NCBI GenBank assembly: GCA_016703525.1
Contig: JADJBW010000004.1
Span: 231,456-295,455 of the forward strand
Length of the DNA: 64,000 nucleotides
Direction: 5' to 3'
DNA from: Actinomycetota bacterium
GTDB taxonomy: Bacteria > Actinomycetota > Acidimicrobiia > Acidimicrobiales > Microtrichaceae
Below are positions 22,576 through 31,118 of the stretch, piece by piece. Position 1 is the stretch's first letter, and each line of letters starts with the position of its first letter. The translations under genes were made by a program, and so were the position numbers. Under the pieces are notes generated by a model, which was not told the DNA's origin, made no database searches, and saw nothing but the letters and a program-made list of their open reading frames with translations.

Positions 22576-23451
22576 ATGCAGGTCCATCTGGTCGACGGCA
22601 CCTACGAGCTGTTCCGCTACTTCTACTCGCCCGGGGGCGGACACCGGAACGCGCAGGACCGTGAGGTCGGCGCCGTCCGCGGGGTGCTGCGCTCGCTGGT
22701 CGCGATGCTCGACGACGGCGCCACGCATGTGGGGGTCGCAACCGACCACGTGATCGAGTCGTTTCGCAACGAGCTGTACGCCGGATACAAGACGGGCGAG
22801 GGCATCGACCCCGAACTCCGCCAGCAGTTTCCGCTGCTCGAAGATGCGCTGCGCTCCGCCGGGTTCACCGTGTGGCCGATGGTCGAGGTCGAGGCGGACG
22901 ATGCGCTCGGCGCTGCAGCCGCCGTTGCCGAGGCCGACCCGAGCGTCACCCGGGCCATCATCTGCACGCCCGACAAGGACCTCGCCCAATGCGTGCGCGA
23001 TCCGAAGGTCGTGCAGTTCGACCGCCGGGCGGGGGTGTTTCGCGACACCGCCGGCGTGATCGAGAAGTTCGGCGTGGAGCCCGAGTCGATTCCCGACTGG
23101 CTCGGCCTGGTCGGCGACACCGCCGACGGATTCCCGGGCCTGGCCGGCTGGGGCGCGAAGTCGGCGGCCACCGTCCTGCGCCGGTACCGCCACATCGAGC
23201 ACATCCCGCTGCATCCGGGCCAGTGGGACATCACCGTGCGGGGCAGCGCCAAGCTCTGCGCCACTCTTGCGGCGCACCTCGACGACGCGCTGCTGTTCCG
23301 CCGGATCGCCACGCTCGAGCTCGATGTTCCCGTCGGGACGCCGGCCGACTGGCGCTGGGCCGGTCCCAACGACGGGTTCGCCGAGATGTGCGCTCAGCTC
23401 GACGCGCGCGACGTGCTGGCGAAGGTGCAGCGGCTCGCGACCGCCCGGTGA
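22576..23451 (+). CDS. 5'-3' exonuclease/flap endonuclease-like protein
   Basis: A stand-alone 291-residue relative of the DNA polymerase I 5'-nuclease domain. Metal-binding acidic positions are visible: VDGTYELFR at the N-terminus, EVEADDALGAAA, TPDKDLAQCV and GLVGDTADGFPGLAGWGAKSA (helix-hairpin-helix, split at Pro). Such enzymes remove 5' flaps or RNA primers. ATG 22576 was preferred over ATG 22558, having AGGG upstream and beginning directly with the first strand. It converges on an ATP-dependent ligase gene with only 3 bp between the stop codons. Confidence 0.87.
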   Translation: MQVHLVDGTYELFRYFYSPGGGHRNAQDREVGAVRGVLRSLVAMLDDGATHVGVATDHVIESFRNELYAGYKTGEGIDPELRQQFPLLEDALRSAGFTVWPMVEVEADDALGAAAAVAEADPSVTRAIICTPDKDLAQCVRDPKVVQFDRRAGVFRDTAGVIEKFGVEPESIPDWLGLVGDTADGFPGLAGWGAKSAATVLRRYRHIEHIPLHPGQWDITVRGSAKLCATLAAHLDDALLFRRIATLELDVPVGTPADWRWAGPNDGFAEMCAQLDARDVLAKVQRLATAR

Positions 23452-23454
23452 GCG

Positions 23455-24540
23455 TCAGCGCTCGAAGTCGGCACCGAACAGCTCGGTGAGTTCGACGGGT
23501 ACCGCCAGGTCGAGCTGGTCGTAGCGGCACTCCGCGGCGTCCTTGTCGGGACGCCACCGAAGGAACTTCGCCGGGTGGCGGAGCCGTCCCGACGTGAGCC
23601 CCTGAAAGCCGACCTCGGCCACAAGCTCGCAACGCAGCGGCACCCACGACTGGTCCTTCCCGCCCGCCCACCGACTGGGCGCACCGGGCATACGACTCTC
23701 GGCGTGGGCCTGCGCGTCTGCCCACGCTCCCCACGGGTGGCCGACGATGCCGTCGAGCACATACGGCGCCAGTTCGTCGAGCATCTCGACCCGCCGCGCC
23801 GCGGTGAAGCTGGAGGCGACCCAGATGTGTTGGAGCTGGCCGGCTCCGTCGTGGAGGCCGAGCAACAGCGATCCGACGCCGTTGCCGTCCTTGTGGACGC
23901 GGTACCCCGCCACGACCATGTCGGCGGTGCGCTGATGCTTGATCTTCAGGATCGACCGCTTGCCCGACAGGTACGGGTCGCCGACCGGCTTGGCCATGAC
24001 CCCGTCGAACCCGGCCCCCTCGAAGCGGCGGAACCAGTCGGCCGCGAGATCGCGGTCGTCGGTGATGGGTGTCAGGTGCAGGGGCGGCGAGGCGCCCGCC
24101 ATGACCGATTCGAGCAGCCGACGACGCTCGCCGAAGGGCGTCGAGCGATGATCGTCGTCGCCCAGCGCGACCAGATCGAACGCCACGAAGCTCGCCGGCG
24201 TCTCGCCCGCCAGCCGGTTGATGCGCGACTCGGCCGGATGGATGCGCTGGCCGAGCGCATCGAAGTCGAGCCCGCGGTGCGTCGCGACGACGACCTCGCC
24301 GTCGAGCACCACGCGGTCGGGCAGCATCGACCGGATCGGAGCCAGCAGTTCGGGGAAGTACCGCGTGAGCGGCTTGTCGTTACGACTCCCGAGCACGACC
24401 TCGTCGCCATCACGGAAGACGATGCAGCGGAACCCGTCCCATTTCGGTTCGAACAACACGGCACCGACCGGCGCCGTCGGGATCGCTGCGGCGGCCTTCG
24501 ACAGCATCGGGGCGAAGGGCGGAACGACGGGCAGGTCCAT
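23455..24540 (-). CDS. ligC: ATP-dependent DNA ligase, LigC-like
   Basis: Seals nicks using ATP. The 361-residue, two-domain enzyme shows the nucleotidyl Lys in EPKWDGFRC, DGEVVV (motif III), FVAFDLVAL (IIIa), GVMAKPV (IV) and SILKIKHQRTADMVV (V), followed by an OB-fold domain with the RHPAKFLRWRPDKD end typical of mycobacterial LigC. No Ku or LigD gene is in the window. TAACGT at -12 to -7 of ATG 24540 suggests leaderless expression. LigC enzymes act in base excision repair, which fits the convergent flap-nuclease gene. Confidence 0.92.
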   Translation of the reverse strand: MDLPVVPPFAPMLSKAAAAIPTAPVGAVLFEPKWDGFRCIVFRDGDEVVLGSRNDKPLTRYFPELLAPIRSMLPDRVVLDGEVVVATHRGLDFDALGQRIHPAESRINRLAGETPASFVAFDLVALGDDDHRSTPFGERRRLLESVMAGASPPLHLTPITDDRDLAADWFRRFEGAGFDGVMAKPVGDPYLSGKRSILKIKHQRTADMVVAGYRVHKDGNGVGSLLLGLHDGAGQLQHIWVASSFTAARRVEMLDELAPYVLDGIVGHPWGAWADAQAHAESRMPGAPSRWAGGKDQSWVPLRCELVAEVGFQGLTSGRLRHPAKFLRWRPDKDAAECRYDQLDLAVPVELTELFGADFER

Positions 24541-24566
24541 CGCCGAACGTTACGGGAGCGCACCCA

Positions 24567-25166
24567 TCACGCGGCGGTCGACTCGCCCTCCGCGGCCGCC
24601 ACGACACGCGCGACGAGCCGCTCCGGATCGTCGTCGACAACGAGCAGATCGAGGGTGGATCCCGACATCAGCCCGTCGTCGACGGATCGTTGCATGAACG
24701 CGAGCAGGTGGTCGTAATACCCGTCGGTGTTCAACATCGCGAGTGCCTTCGGGTGGAGTCCGAGCGCCGCCCAGCACCAGACCTCGAACAGCTCCTCCAT
24801 GGTGCCGACGCCGCCGGGCGCAACGATGAAGCCCTCCGACCGGTCGAACATCTCCTTCTTCCTGGTCGGCATGTCGGGCACCACGACGAGTTCGCTGAGT
24901 TCGGTGTGTCCGACCTCGAGGGCGTACAGGTGCTCGGTGATGACGCCCGTGACCGATCCGCCGGCGGCGAGGACCGCGTCGGCGACCTCGCCCATGAGCC
25001 CCACGCTGCCTCCGCCGTACACGAGATCGCAGCCCGCGGCGCCCAGCGCGGCACCCAGCCGGCGGGTCTGGTCGGTATAGCCGACGTGGTCGCCGTGACG
25101 TGAGGCGAGATACACGCAGATCGGGAGGCGATCGCCGCGACGGGCGGTGGGAGAGGAAGCGCTCAT
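24567..25166 (-). CDS. LOG family nucleotide phosphoribohydrolase
   Basis: Predicted to cleave nucleoside 5'-monophosphates, such as cytokinin riboside phosphates, to base and ribose phosphate. The 199-residue Rossmann protein has the LOG signature: CVYLASRHG at the start, YGGGSVGLMG, and APGGVGTMEELFEVW with the catalytic PGGxGTxxE; Arg-Lys-Lys-Glu in MPTRKKEMF is the other conserved patch. ATG 25166 is supported by TACCGT ending 7 nt before it. It is divergent from the propionyl-CoA carboxylase gene. Confidence 0.9.
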   Translation of the reverse strand: MSASSPTARRGDRLPICVYLASRHGDHVGYTDQTRRLGAALGAAGCDLVYGGGSVGLMGEVADAVLAAGGSVTGVITEHLYALEVGHTELSELVVVPDMPTRKKEMFDRSEGFIVAPGGVGTMEELFEVWCWAALGLHPKALAMLNTDGYYDHLLAFMQRSVDDGLMSGSTLDLLVVDDDPERLVARVVAAAEGESTAA

Positions 25167-25223
25167 CGGGGTCACGGTAGCGATTCGGCCGCCGAACGGG
25201 GTTGGACTTATCCTCTCGTTCCT

Positions 25224-26771
25224 ATGGATCACCCGCTGTCTGAACGCGTCGAGGATCTTCGACGCCGCAAAGCCGAGGCGCACCAGCCAGGCTCGGAACG
25301 CTCGGTTGAACGTCAGCATTCACGCGGGAAGATGCTGGCCCGCGAACGCATCGAGTATCTGCTCGACGAGGGCTCGTTCCACGAACTCGACGGGCTCGCA
25401 CGATCGAGGTCGGAGAGCGCACCCGAGCGCCCGTACACCGACGGCGTGATCACCGGGTGGGGCACGGTCGACGGCCGCAAGGTCTTCGTGTTCAGCCAGG
25501 ACTTCACGGTCTTCGGCGGGGCGCTCGGCGAGGTCTTCGCCGAGAAGATCCACAAGGTGATGGACATGGCCCTCAAGGTGGGCGCCCCCGTCATCGGCCT
25601 GAACGACGGCGCCGGCGCCCGCATTCAGGAAGGCGTCGTGTCGCTCGCGAGCTACGGCGGCATCTTCTTCCGCAACGTGCTCGCCTCGGGTGTGACGCCG
25701 CAGATCTCGGTGATCATGGGCCCCTGCGCCGGCGGCGCCGTCTACAGCCCGATCATGACCGACTTCATCTTCATGGTCGACCAGTCGAGCTACATGTTCA
25801 TCACCGGCCCCGACGTCGTGAAGCAGGTCACCGGCGAGGATGTGTCGCAACAGGATCTCGGCGGCGCCAAGGTCCACACCTCCAAGTCGGGCGTGGCGCA
25901 GTTCGTGAGCGCCGACGACAAGGCGGCGCTCGACGACGTGCGCTACCTGCTCAGCTTCCTGCCGTCGAACAACATGGAAGAGCCGCCGACGCTCGACAGC
26001 GAGGATCCGCACGACCGACTCTGCCCCGAACTCGTCGACATCCTCCCCGCCTCGTCGAACCAGGCGTACGACATGCGCAAGGTCATCACGACGGTGATGG
26101 ACGACGGCGAGTTCTTCGAATACGCCTCGGCCTGGGCACCGTCGATCGTGTGCGGATTCGCACGCCTCGGCGGCCGGCCGGTCGGCGTGGTCGGCAATCA
26201 GCCGATAGCGCTCGCCGGCGTGCTCGACATCGAGTCGTCGTCGAAGGCCGCGAAGTTCGTCCGGACCTGCGACGCGTTCAACATCCCGCTGGTCACCTTC
26301 GTCGACGTGCCCGGCTTCCTCCCCGGCGTCGACCAGGAACACGGCGGCATCATTCGCCACGGAGCGAAGCTCCTCTACGCCTACTGCGAGGCCACGGTCC
26401 CGCGGATTCAGGTGATCACCCGCAAGGCCTACGGCGGCGCGTACGTGGTGATGGACTCGAAGTCGATCGGCTCCGACCTGGCATTCGCCTGGCCCTCCGC
26501 CGAACTCGCCGTGATGGGCGCATCGGGAGCCGTCGAGATCGTCAACCGGCGCGACATCGCCGACGCCGACGATCCGGTTCTCCGCCGAGCCGAGCTCATC
26601 GACGAGTACACCGAGAAGTACTGCAACCCGTGGGAAGCTGCCGACCGCGGCTACGTCGACGACGTGATCGATCCCGCCGAGACCCGCATCAAGCTCATCG
26701 CTGGCATGGAGATGCTGCGGTCAAAGAAGGAAACGCTGCCGCCCCGCAAGCACGGGAACATGCCGCTGTGA
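25224..26771 (+). CDS. pccB: Propionyl/acyl-CoA carboxylase beta (carboxyltransferase) subunit
   Basis: Transfers carboxyl from biotin to propionyl-CoA (or acetyl-CoA), giving methylmalonyl-CoA. The 515-residue protein has the two crotonase-fold halves of the family: SRGKMLARERIEYLLD near the start, LNDGAGARIQEGVVSL (first oxyanion hole), GPCAGGAVYSP, then FVDVPGFLPG and KAYGGAYVVMDSKSIG in the second half. TATCCT lies 9 nt before the ATG. The epsilon subunit gene overlaps its stop codon. The biotin-carrying alpha subunit is not in the window. Confidence 0.94.
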   Translation: MDHPLSERVEDLRRRKAEAHQPGSERSVERQHSRGKMLARERIEYLLDEGSFHELDGLARSRSESAPERPYTDGVITGWGTVDGRKVFVFSQDFTVFGGALGEVFAEKIHKVMDMALKVGAPVIGLNDGAGARIQEGVVSLASYGGIFFRNVLASGVTPQISVIMGPCAGGAVYSPIMTDFIFMVDQSSYMFITGPDVVKQVTGEDVSQQDLGGAKVHTSKSGVAQFVSADDKAALDDVRYLLSFLPSNNMEEPPTLDSEDPHDRLCPELVDILPASSNQAYDMRKVITTVMDDGEFFEYASAWAPSIVCGFARLGGRPVGVVGNQPIALAGVLDIESSSKAAKFVRTCDAFNIPLVTFVDVPGFLPGVDQEHGGIIRHGAKLLYAYCEATVPRIQVITRKAYGGAYVVMDSKSIGSDLAFAWPSAELAVMGASGAVEIVNRRDIADADDPVLRRAELIDEYTEKYCNPWEAADRGYVDDVIDPAETRIKLIAGMEMLRSKKETLPPRKHGNMPL

Positions 26772-26950
26772 CCGACCCGGTGTCGATCACGCCGGTGCCC
26801 ACCGACGACGAGGCCGCGGCGATCATCGCCGCGATCCAGGTCACCGAGCCCGCAGCCCAGCTCGCGGCGGCCGACCCGACGCCGAGGTGGCGTTGGTCGG
26901 GCCGCTGGTGGTCGAAGCCGATGATGCTGCGCCGCGACCGTCCCTGGTAG
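26768..26950 (+). CDS. accE: Acyl-CoA carboxylase epsilon subunit
   Basis: A 60-residue protein starting at GTG 26768 that overlaps the beta-subunit stop (GTGA). It has the layout of actinobacterial epsilon subunits: an N-terminal half with alternating Ala and Glu (TDDEAAAIIAAIQ) and a C-terminal Trp/Arg-rich tail (RWRWSGRWWSKP) that docks on the carboxyltransferase. These small subunits stabilise the alpha-beta complex and raise its activity in Streptomyces and mycobacteria. Easily missed because of its size and GTG start. Confidence 0.85.
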   Translation: MTDPVSITPVPTDDEAAAIIAAIQVTEPAAQLAAADPTPRWRWSGRWWSKPMMLRRDRPW

Positions 26951-27013
26951 CAGCCCCGCCATCCAGCGATTCCGCGTCGGCCGAGGCGACCGGCGCCCAC
27001 CAACGATGTCGGG

Positions 27014-27730
27014 CTAGGACTTGTCGAGCACGAGCAGCAGTTCGAGCAGGCCGTGGTCGTCGGTCGAGACCGGGCCGATGCTCGGGTTCGGGATGTCCCA
27101 ATCCTCGAACACCACGGTGTAGTTGCCGAGCACCTTGACCGAGTCGCCGTCGAGGGTCGCCTCGAGATCGATCTCGACGGGCTTCGTCGTGCCGCGCAGC
27201 GTCAGGTCGCCCTTGGCCACCGCGGTGACCTTGGCGCCGTCGGCCGGCATGGCCGACAGCCGGATCGGGCTGGTCAGCGTGAACGTCGCCTTCGGAAACT
27301 CGCCGGTGGACATGATGCGATCACGGAACTGGCCGTCGCGACGGGTCTCGTCGGAGGTCACCGATGCCATGTCGACGCTGAAATCCGCCTCGGAAACCGA
27401 CGTGCCGGCAAGCGTGAACGTGCCGGTCACCTTCGAGGTGCGGCCGACGCCCTCGGTCGACTGACCGAACAGCACCTCCTTCACGCGGTAGCCCACCTCC
27501 GAGCCCTCTGCGATCTTCCACGTCCCGTCGAGCGAGCCGCCGGCGGGCGCCTCGCCGAGCTCACCACCGGCAGTGGTGGTCGTCGATCCGGTCGCGCCCG
27601 CCGCGTCGTCAAGGCTCAGGCGTTCGGGCGCGTCCTCCTTGATGACGTTGATGTAGACCCACGCGCCACCGACGCCGAGGGCCAGGAGCGCCACCAAGGC
27701 GATTGCGACCCGCTTCACCACACTGTTCAC
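27014..27730 (-). CDS. Membrane-anchored YceI-like protein
   Basis: A 238-residue protein with one N-terminal membrane helix (7-28), a Thr/Gly-rich linker with TTTT, and a YceI beta-barrel outside the cell: DGTWKIAEGSEVGYRV, RDGQFRDRIMSTGEFPKATF and GDLTLRGTTKPVEIDLE. It resembles the cytoplasmic YceI protein at 19.6 kb but is anchored, so it may bind an isoprenoid or lipid at the membrane surface. It ends 64 bp from the carboxylase epsilon gene, convergent. Confidence 0.85.
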   Translation of the reverse strand: MNSVVKRVAIALVALLALGVGGAWVYINVIKEDAPERLSLDDAAGATGSTTTTAGGELGEAPAGGSLDGTWKIAEGSEVGYRVKEVLFGQSTEGVGRTSKVTGTFTLAGTSVSEADFSVDMASVTSDETRRDGQFRDRIMSTGEFPKATFTLTSPIRLSAMPADGAKVTAVAKGDLTLRGTTKPVEIDLEATLDGDSVKVLGNYTVVFEDWDIPNPSIGPVSTDDHGLLELLLVLDKS

Positions 27731-27916
27731 CGAGGTTCCTCCAAGGCTTTGTCGCCCGAATGGCTGGCGGCGAGGCTACCGGTCGGGCGTGGTCGACCGA
27801 TCCGCGCCGGTCGTCGTGGGTGAACTCACCCAGGTGCGTCGTTGGAGTCGTGGATTCTCGGCGCCGGTTGCTACGGTGCCGAGCGAGGGGAATAAACGAC
27901 CTGGAAAGGACCTGTC

Positions 27917-28135
27917 ATGACACGACGTCGACGCGCCCGCCTACAGCTTGCTGCGCTGGTTGGAGCGACCGCGATTGCCTCCACGGCATGCGCGATCCCT
28001 GTCAAGGCTTCAGATTTCGGCATCCCGCTGCCGGTGACCTGCAAGCTGTTCATCCTCGAGCCGTCCTCCGGTCTGCTCCACTTCGACGTCATCCCCGGCG
28101 TCGCCGGATTGGGCTGCGACTTCAGCATCTTCTGA
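27917..28135 (+). CDS. Small exported lipoprotein-like protein of unknown function
   Basis: A 72-residue protein with a strongly basic start (MTRRRRAR), a hydrophobic segment and AIASTAC, which resembles a lipobox with Cys26. The mature part is only about 46 residues and contains two further Cys that could form a disulfide. GGAAAGGA stands 6 nt before ATG, TACGGT at 27882-27887 is a likely -10, and a strong terminator follows the stop codon, so the gene forms a complete small transcription unit. I know no family. Confidence 0.65.
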   Translation: MTRRRRARLQLAALVGATAIASTACAIPVKASDFGIPLPVTCKLFILEPSSGLLHFDVIPGVAGLGCDFSIF

Positions 28136-28152
28136 GGCGCAGGTTCGCGGAG

Positions 28153-28194
28153 ACGTCCCGGTCGATCGCTGGTTCACCAGCGCGGCCGGGACGT
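28153..28194 (+). terminator. Terminator after the small lipoprotein gene
   Basis: ACGTCCCGG (28153-28161) pairs with CCGGGACGT (28186-28194), and inside it CGCTGG pairs with CCAGCG around TTCA. TT follows the outer arm. Confidence 0.65.
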
Positions 28195-28333
28195 TTCGCG
28201 TCGCGGCCCGCCCGCCCGGCGGCCGAGCATTTCGAGGGCCGACAGGCCGAGGGCCTACCATCGAACGTTCTGGCCGGATCCCCGCGCAGGCTCGGATCGC
28301 CGGCCGGCACACGCCGAGCAAGGAAGTCGATCA

Positions 28334-29614
28334 ATGCCAGCGACGATCGTTGTCGGGACCCAGTGGGGCGATGAGGGCAAGGGGAAGTTCACCGACCTCA
28401 TCGCCAAGGAGATGTCGGCGGTCGTCCGCTACCAGGGCGGCCACAATGCCGGTCATACGCTGGTCGTCGACGGCGAGTCGTTCGCCCTGCAACTCGTTCC
28501 GTCCGGCGTGCTCTACGACCACATCACGCCGATCATCGGCAACGGTGTGGTGGTCGACCCGGTCGTGCTGCTCGCCGAGATGGACATGCTCGCGTCCAAG
28601 GGCGTCGACTGCTCGCGCCTGAAGGTGTCGGGCAACGCCCACATGATCCTGCCGTACCACCAGGAACTCGACCGGCTGATCGAACGCCACCTGGGCAAGA
28701 ACAAGCTCGGAACGACCAAGCGCGGCATCGGCCCCACGTATGCCGACAAGGCGTCACGAGTGGGTATCCGGCTGCAGGACCTGCTGGACCCGACCATCTT
28801 CCGCGAGAAACTGCGCGTCGCCGTCGCCGAGAAGAACCTGGTGCTCGCCAAGGTGTACAACCGCCTGGGCTTCGATGCCGACGAACTCGCCGATCGGTAC
28901 CTCGACGACGTCCTGCCGCGCATCGCCCCCCACATCGCCGACACCGTGTCGCTGGTGCACGAATTCCTGGAGGCCGGCAACCACGTGTTGTTCGAGGGCG
29001 CCCAGGCGACGTTCCTCGACATCGACCACGGCACCTATCCCTATGTCACCTCGTCCAACCCCGTCGCCGGCGGCGCCTGTGTCGGGGCAGGCGTCGGGCC
29101 GCGAGCGATCGACCGGGTCGTGGGCATCGCCAAGGCGTATGTCACCCGGGTCGGAGCGGGACCGTTCCCCACGGAGCTGCACGACGAGATCGGCGACCGC
29201 ATCTGCGAGATCGGCCACGAGTTCGGCACCAACACGGGGCGCCGCCGCCGCTGCGGATGGTTCGACATCCCGATGATGCGCCAGGCCGTCAGGCTCAATT
29301 CCCTCTCGGAGCTCGCCATCACCAAGCTCGACGTGCTCGACACGTTCGACACGGTGAAGGCGTGCGTCGCCTACGACATCGACGGGCGCCGAGTCGAGCA
29401 TCTGCCGTATCACCAGAGCGACTTCCACGCCGCTACACCCGTCTACGAGGAGTTCGCCGGGTGGGGCACCGACCTGTCGGCGGTCACCGAGCGCGCCGGC
29501 CTTCCGGCCGCGGCCGACGCGTACCTGGCGTTCCTCGAGCGAGAGGTCGGCGTACCGATCTCGCTGGTGGGCACGGGCCCCGGCCGCGAGCAGTTCGTGC
29601 ACTTCACGGCCTGA
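28334..29614 (+). CDS. purA: Adenylosuccinate synthetase
   Basis: Joins IMP and aspartate with GTP to give adenylosuccinate, the first AMP-specific step. At 426 residues it is standard. Motifs: VVGTQWGDEGKGKFTD (GTP loop with catalytic Asp), GGHNAGHT with the catalytic His, TKRGIGPTYADKASR (IMP binding), and GTTGRRRRCGWFD-like TNTGRRRRCGWFD. The open frame starts exactly at the family start. TACCAT at 28256-28261 may be its -10 box. It begins the nucleotide-synthesis region. Confidence 0.97.
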   Translation: MPATIVVGTQWGDEGKGKFTDLIAKEMSAVVRYQGGHNAGHTLVVDGESFALQLVPSGVLYDHITPIIGNGVVVDPVVLLAEMDMLASKGVDCSRLKVSGNAHMILPYHQELDRLIERHLGKNKLGTTKRGIGPTYADKASRVGIRLQDLLDPTIFREKLRVAVAEKNLVLAKVYNRLGFDADELADRYLDDVLPRIAPHIADTVSLVHEFLEAGNHVLFEGAQATFLDIDHGTYPYVTSSNPVAGGACVGAGVGPRAIDRVVGIAKAYVTRVGAGPFPTELHDEIGDRICEIGHEFGTNTGRRRRCGWFDIPMMRQAVRLNSLSELAITKLDVLDTFDTVKACVAYDIDGRRVEHLPYHQSDFHAATPVYEEFAGWGTDLSAVTERAGLPAAADAYLAFLEREVGVPISLVGTGPGREQFVHFTA

Positions 29615-29686
29615 GGCTCGCATCGCGAGCGGGGCCGCGACGGTCCCGACGCGCATCGCACTCGTCCCATCGGCCACACTTGCGGG

Positions 29687-31109
29687 GTGCAACGCCTGAG
29701 CCCCGCCGACGCGGCGTTCATCTACATGGAGACGCCGCTCGTGCATATGCACGTGACCGGCGTGCTCATCATCGACCCGTCCACGTCCGCGACACCGCTC
29801 GACGTTCGGGCGATCCGTGACCACCTCGCCGAGCGGGTGCGCGCCATTCCGACGTTTCGCCGACGACTGTTGACCACCCCGCTCGGTATCGATCACCCGG
29901 TCTGGGTGAACGATCCGGACCTCGACATCGATCGACACGTCCACGTGGAACGCCTTCGGCGGCCCGGGCGCACGACCGACCTCGCAACGTATGTGGGCAA
30001 CTACGCGGCCGAGCAGCTCGATCGATCGCGGCCGCTGTGGGACATGGTGATCCTCGACGGACTCGCGGATGGCACGATCGCCGTGATCACGAAGATGCAC
30101 CACTCCGCCGTCGACGGCGTCACGGGCAACGACCTGATGGCGCAGCTGGTCGATCTCACACCCGACGCCGCTCCGACGGCGACGCCCGACCTCCCGCCCG
30201 CGCGCCCGGTGCCCGGTCCGGTCGGCCTGGTGTTCGCAGGGTTGCGGTGCGTGCGCTCGACCCGCTGCGCACGGTGCGCGCCGCCGGGCGAACGGCCGGA
30301 TCACTCGTGCGCCTGGCGAACATGGTGCTGCGCCCCGGCGCCGAGGAGGCGGTGCCGCACGGCCCTTCGATGCCCCGCGCACGGCCTTCAACCGATCGCT
30401 CACGCCTCGCCGCTCCGTCGCATTCGCCCACAGCAGCCTGGACGACCTGCGGTTCATCAAGGCGACCTTCGGAGCCACGGTCAACGACGCGTTCCTGGCT
30501 GCGTGCACGCTGTCGCTGCGCCGCTATCTGATCGCGGGCGGCGAGCGCTGCGATCGCCCACTCGTGGCATCGGTACCGATCTCGGTGCACGGCGCGAGCA
30601 GCTCGAACGGCGCCGCGGCGAACCAGGTGTCGAACATGTTCGTCCGCCTCCCGGTCAACGAGACGGACCCCGTGGAGGTGCTGCGCCGCGTGGCGGGCGA
30701 CACCCGCGACGCCAAGCGGGTCCACGGCGCGATCGGCGCCGACATGATCGGGGACGTCACCGAACTGACACCCCCCGGCCTGTTCAACCTGGCCGTGCGC
30801 ACCTACAGCCGCGCCGGGCTGGCCGAACGATTGCCCCCGATTCACAACCTGGTCGTGTCGAACGTTCCCGGGCCGCCGATCCCGCTGTACGTCGCCGGAG
30901 CACAGGTTGCGGCGATCTATCCCTTCGGGCCGCTCCTGGAAGGGTGCGGCCTGAACATCTCGGTCTTGTCGAACATGGGCCACGTCGACATCGGGGTGAT
31001 CGCCTGCCCCGATATCGCACCCCGCGTCGACGATGTCGCTTCGGGGATCGTCGACGCCATCGCCGAGCTGCGCGCCGCGGCGAACGCGGCCCTGCGCGAG
31101 GCGCGCTAG
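29687..31109 (+). CDS. Wax ester synthase/diacylglycerol acyltransferase, split by two frameshifts
   Basis: Acyl-CoA-dependent acyltransferase that makes triacylglycerol or wax esters for storage. Frame 1 (29687 to about 30245) holds QRLSPADAAFIYMETP and the catalytic HHSAVDG. The protein continues in a second frame (RALDPLRTVRAAGRTAGSL) to about 30365, then in a third to TAG 31107-31109, with FGATVNDAFLAACTLSLRR, SNMFVRLPV and NLVVSNVPGPPIPLYVAG. Each break needs one added base; joined, the protein is about 470 residues, the normal length. Conservation on both sides argues for sequence errors over a true pseudogene. GTG 29687 is the start. Confidence 0.85.
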
Positions 31110-31118
31110 ACCATTCCC

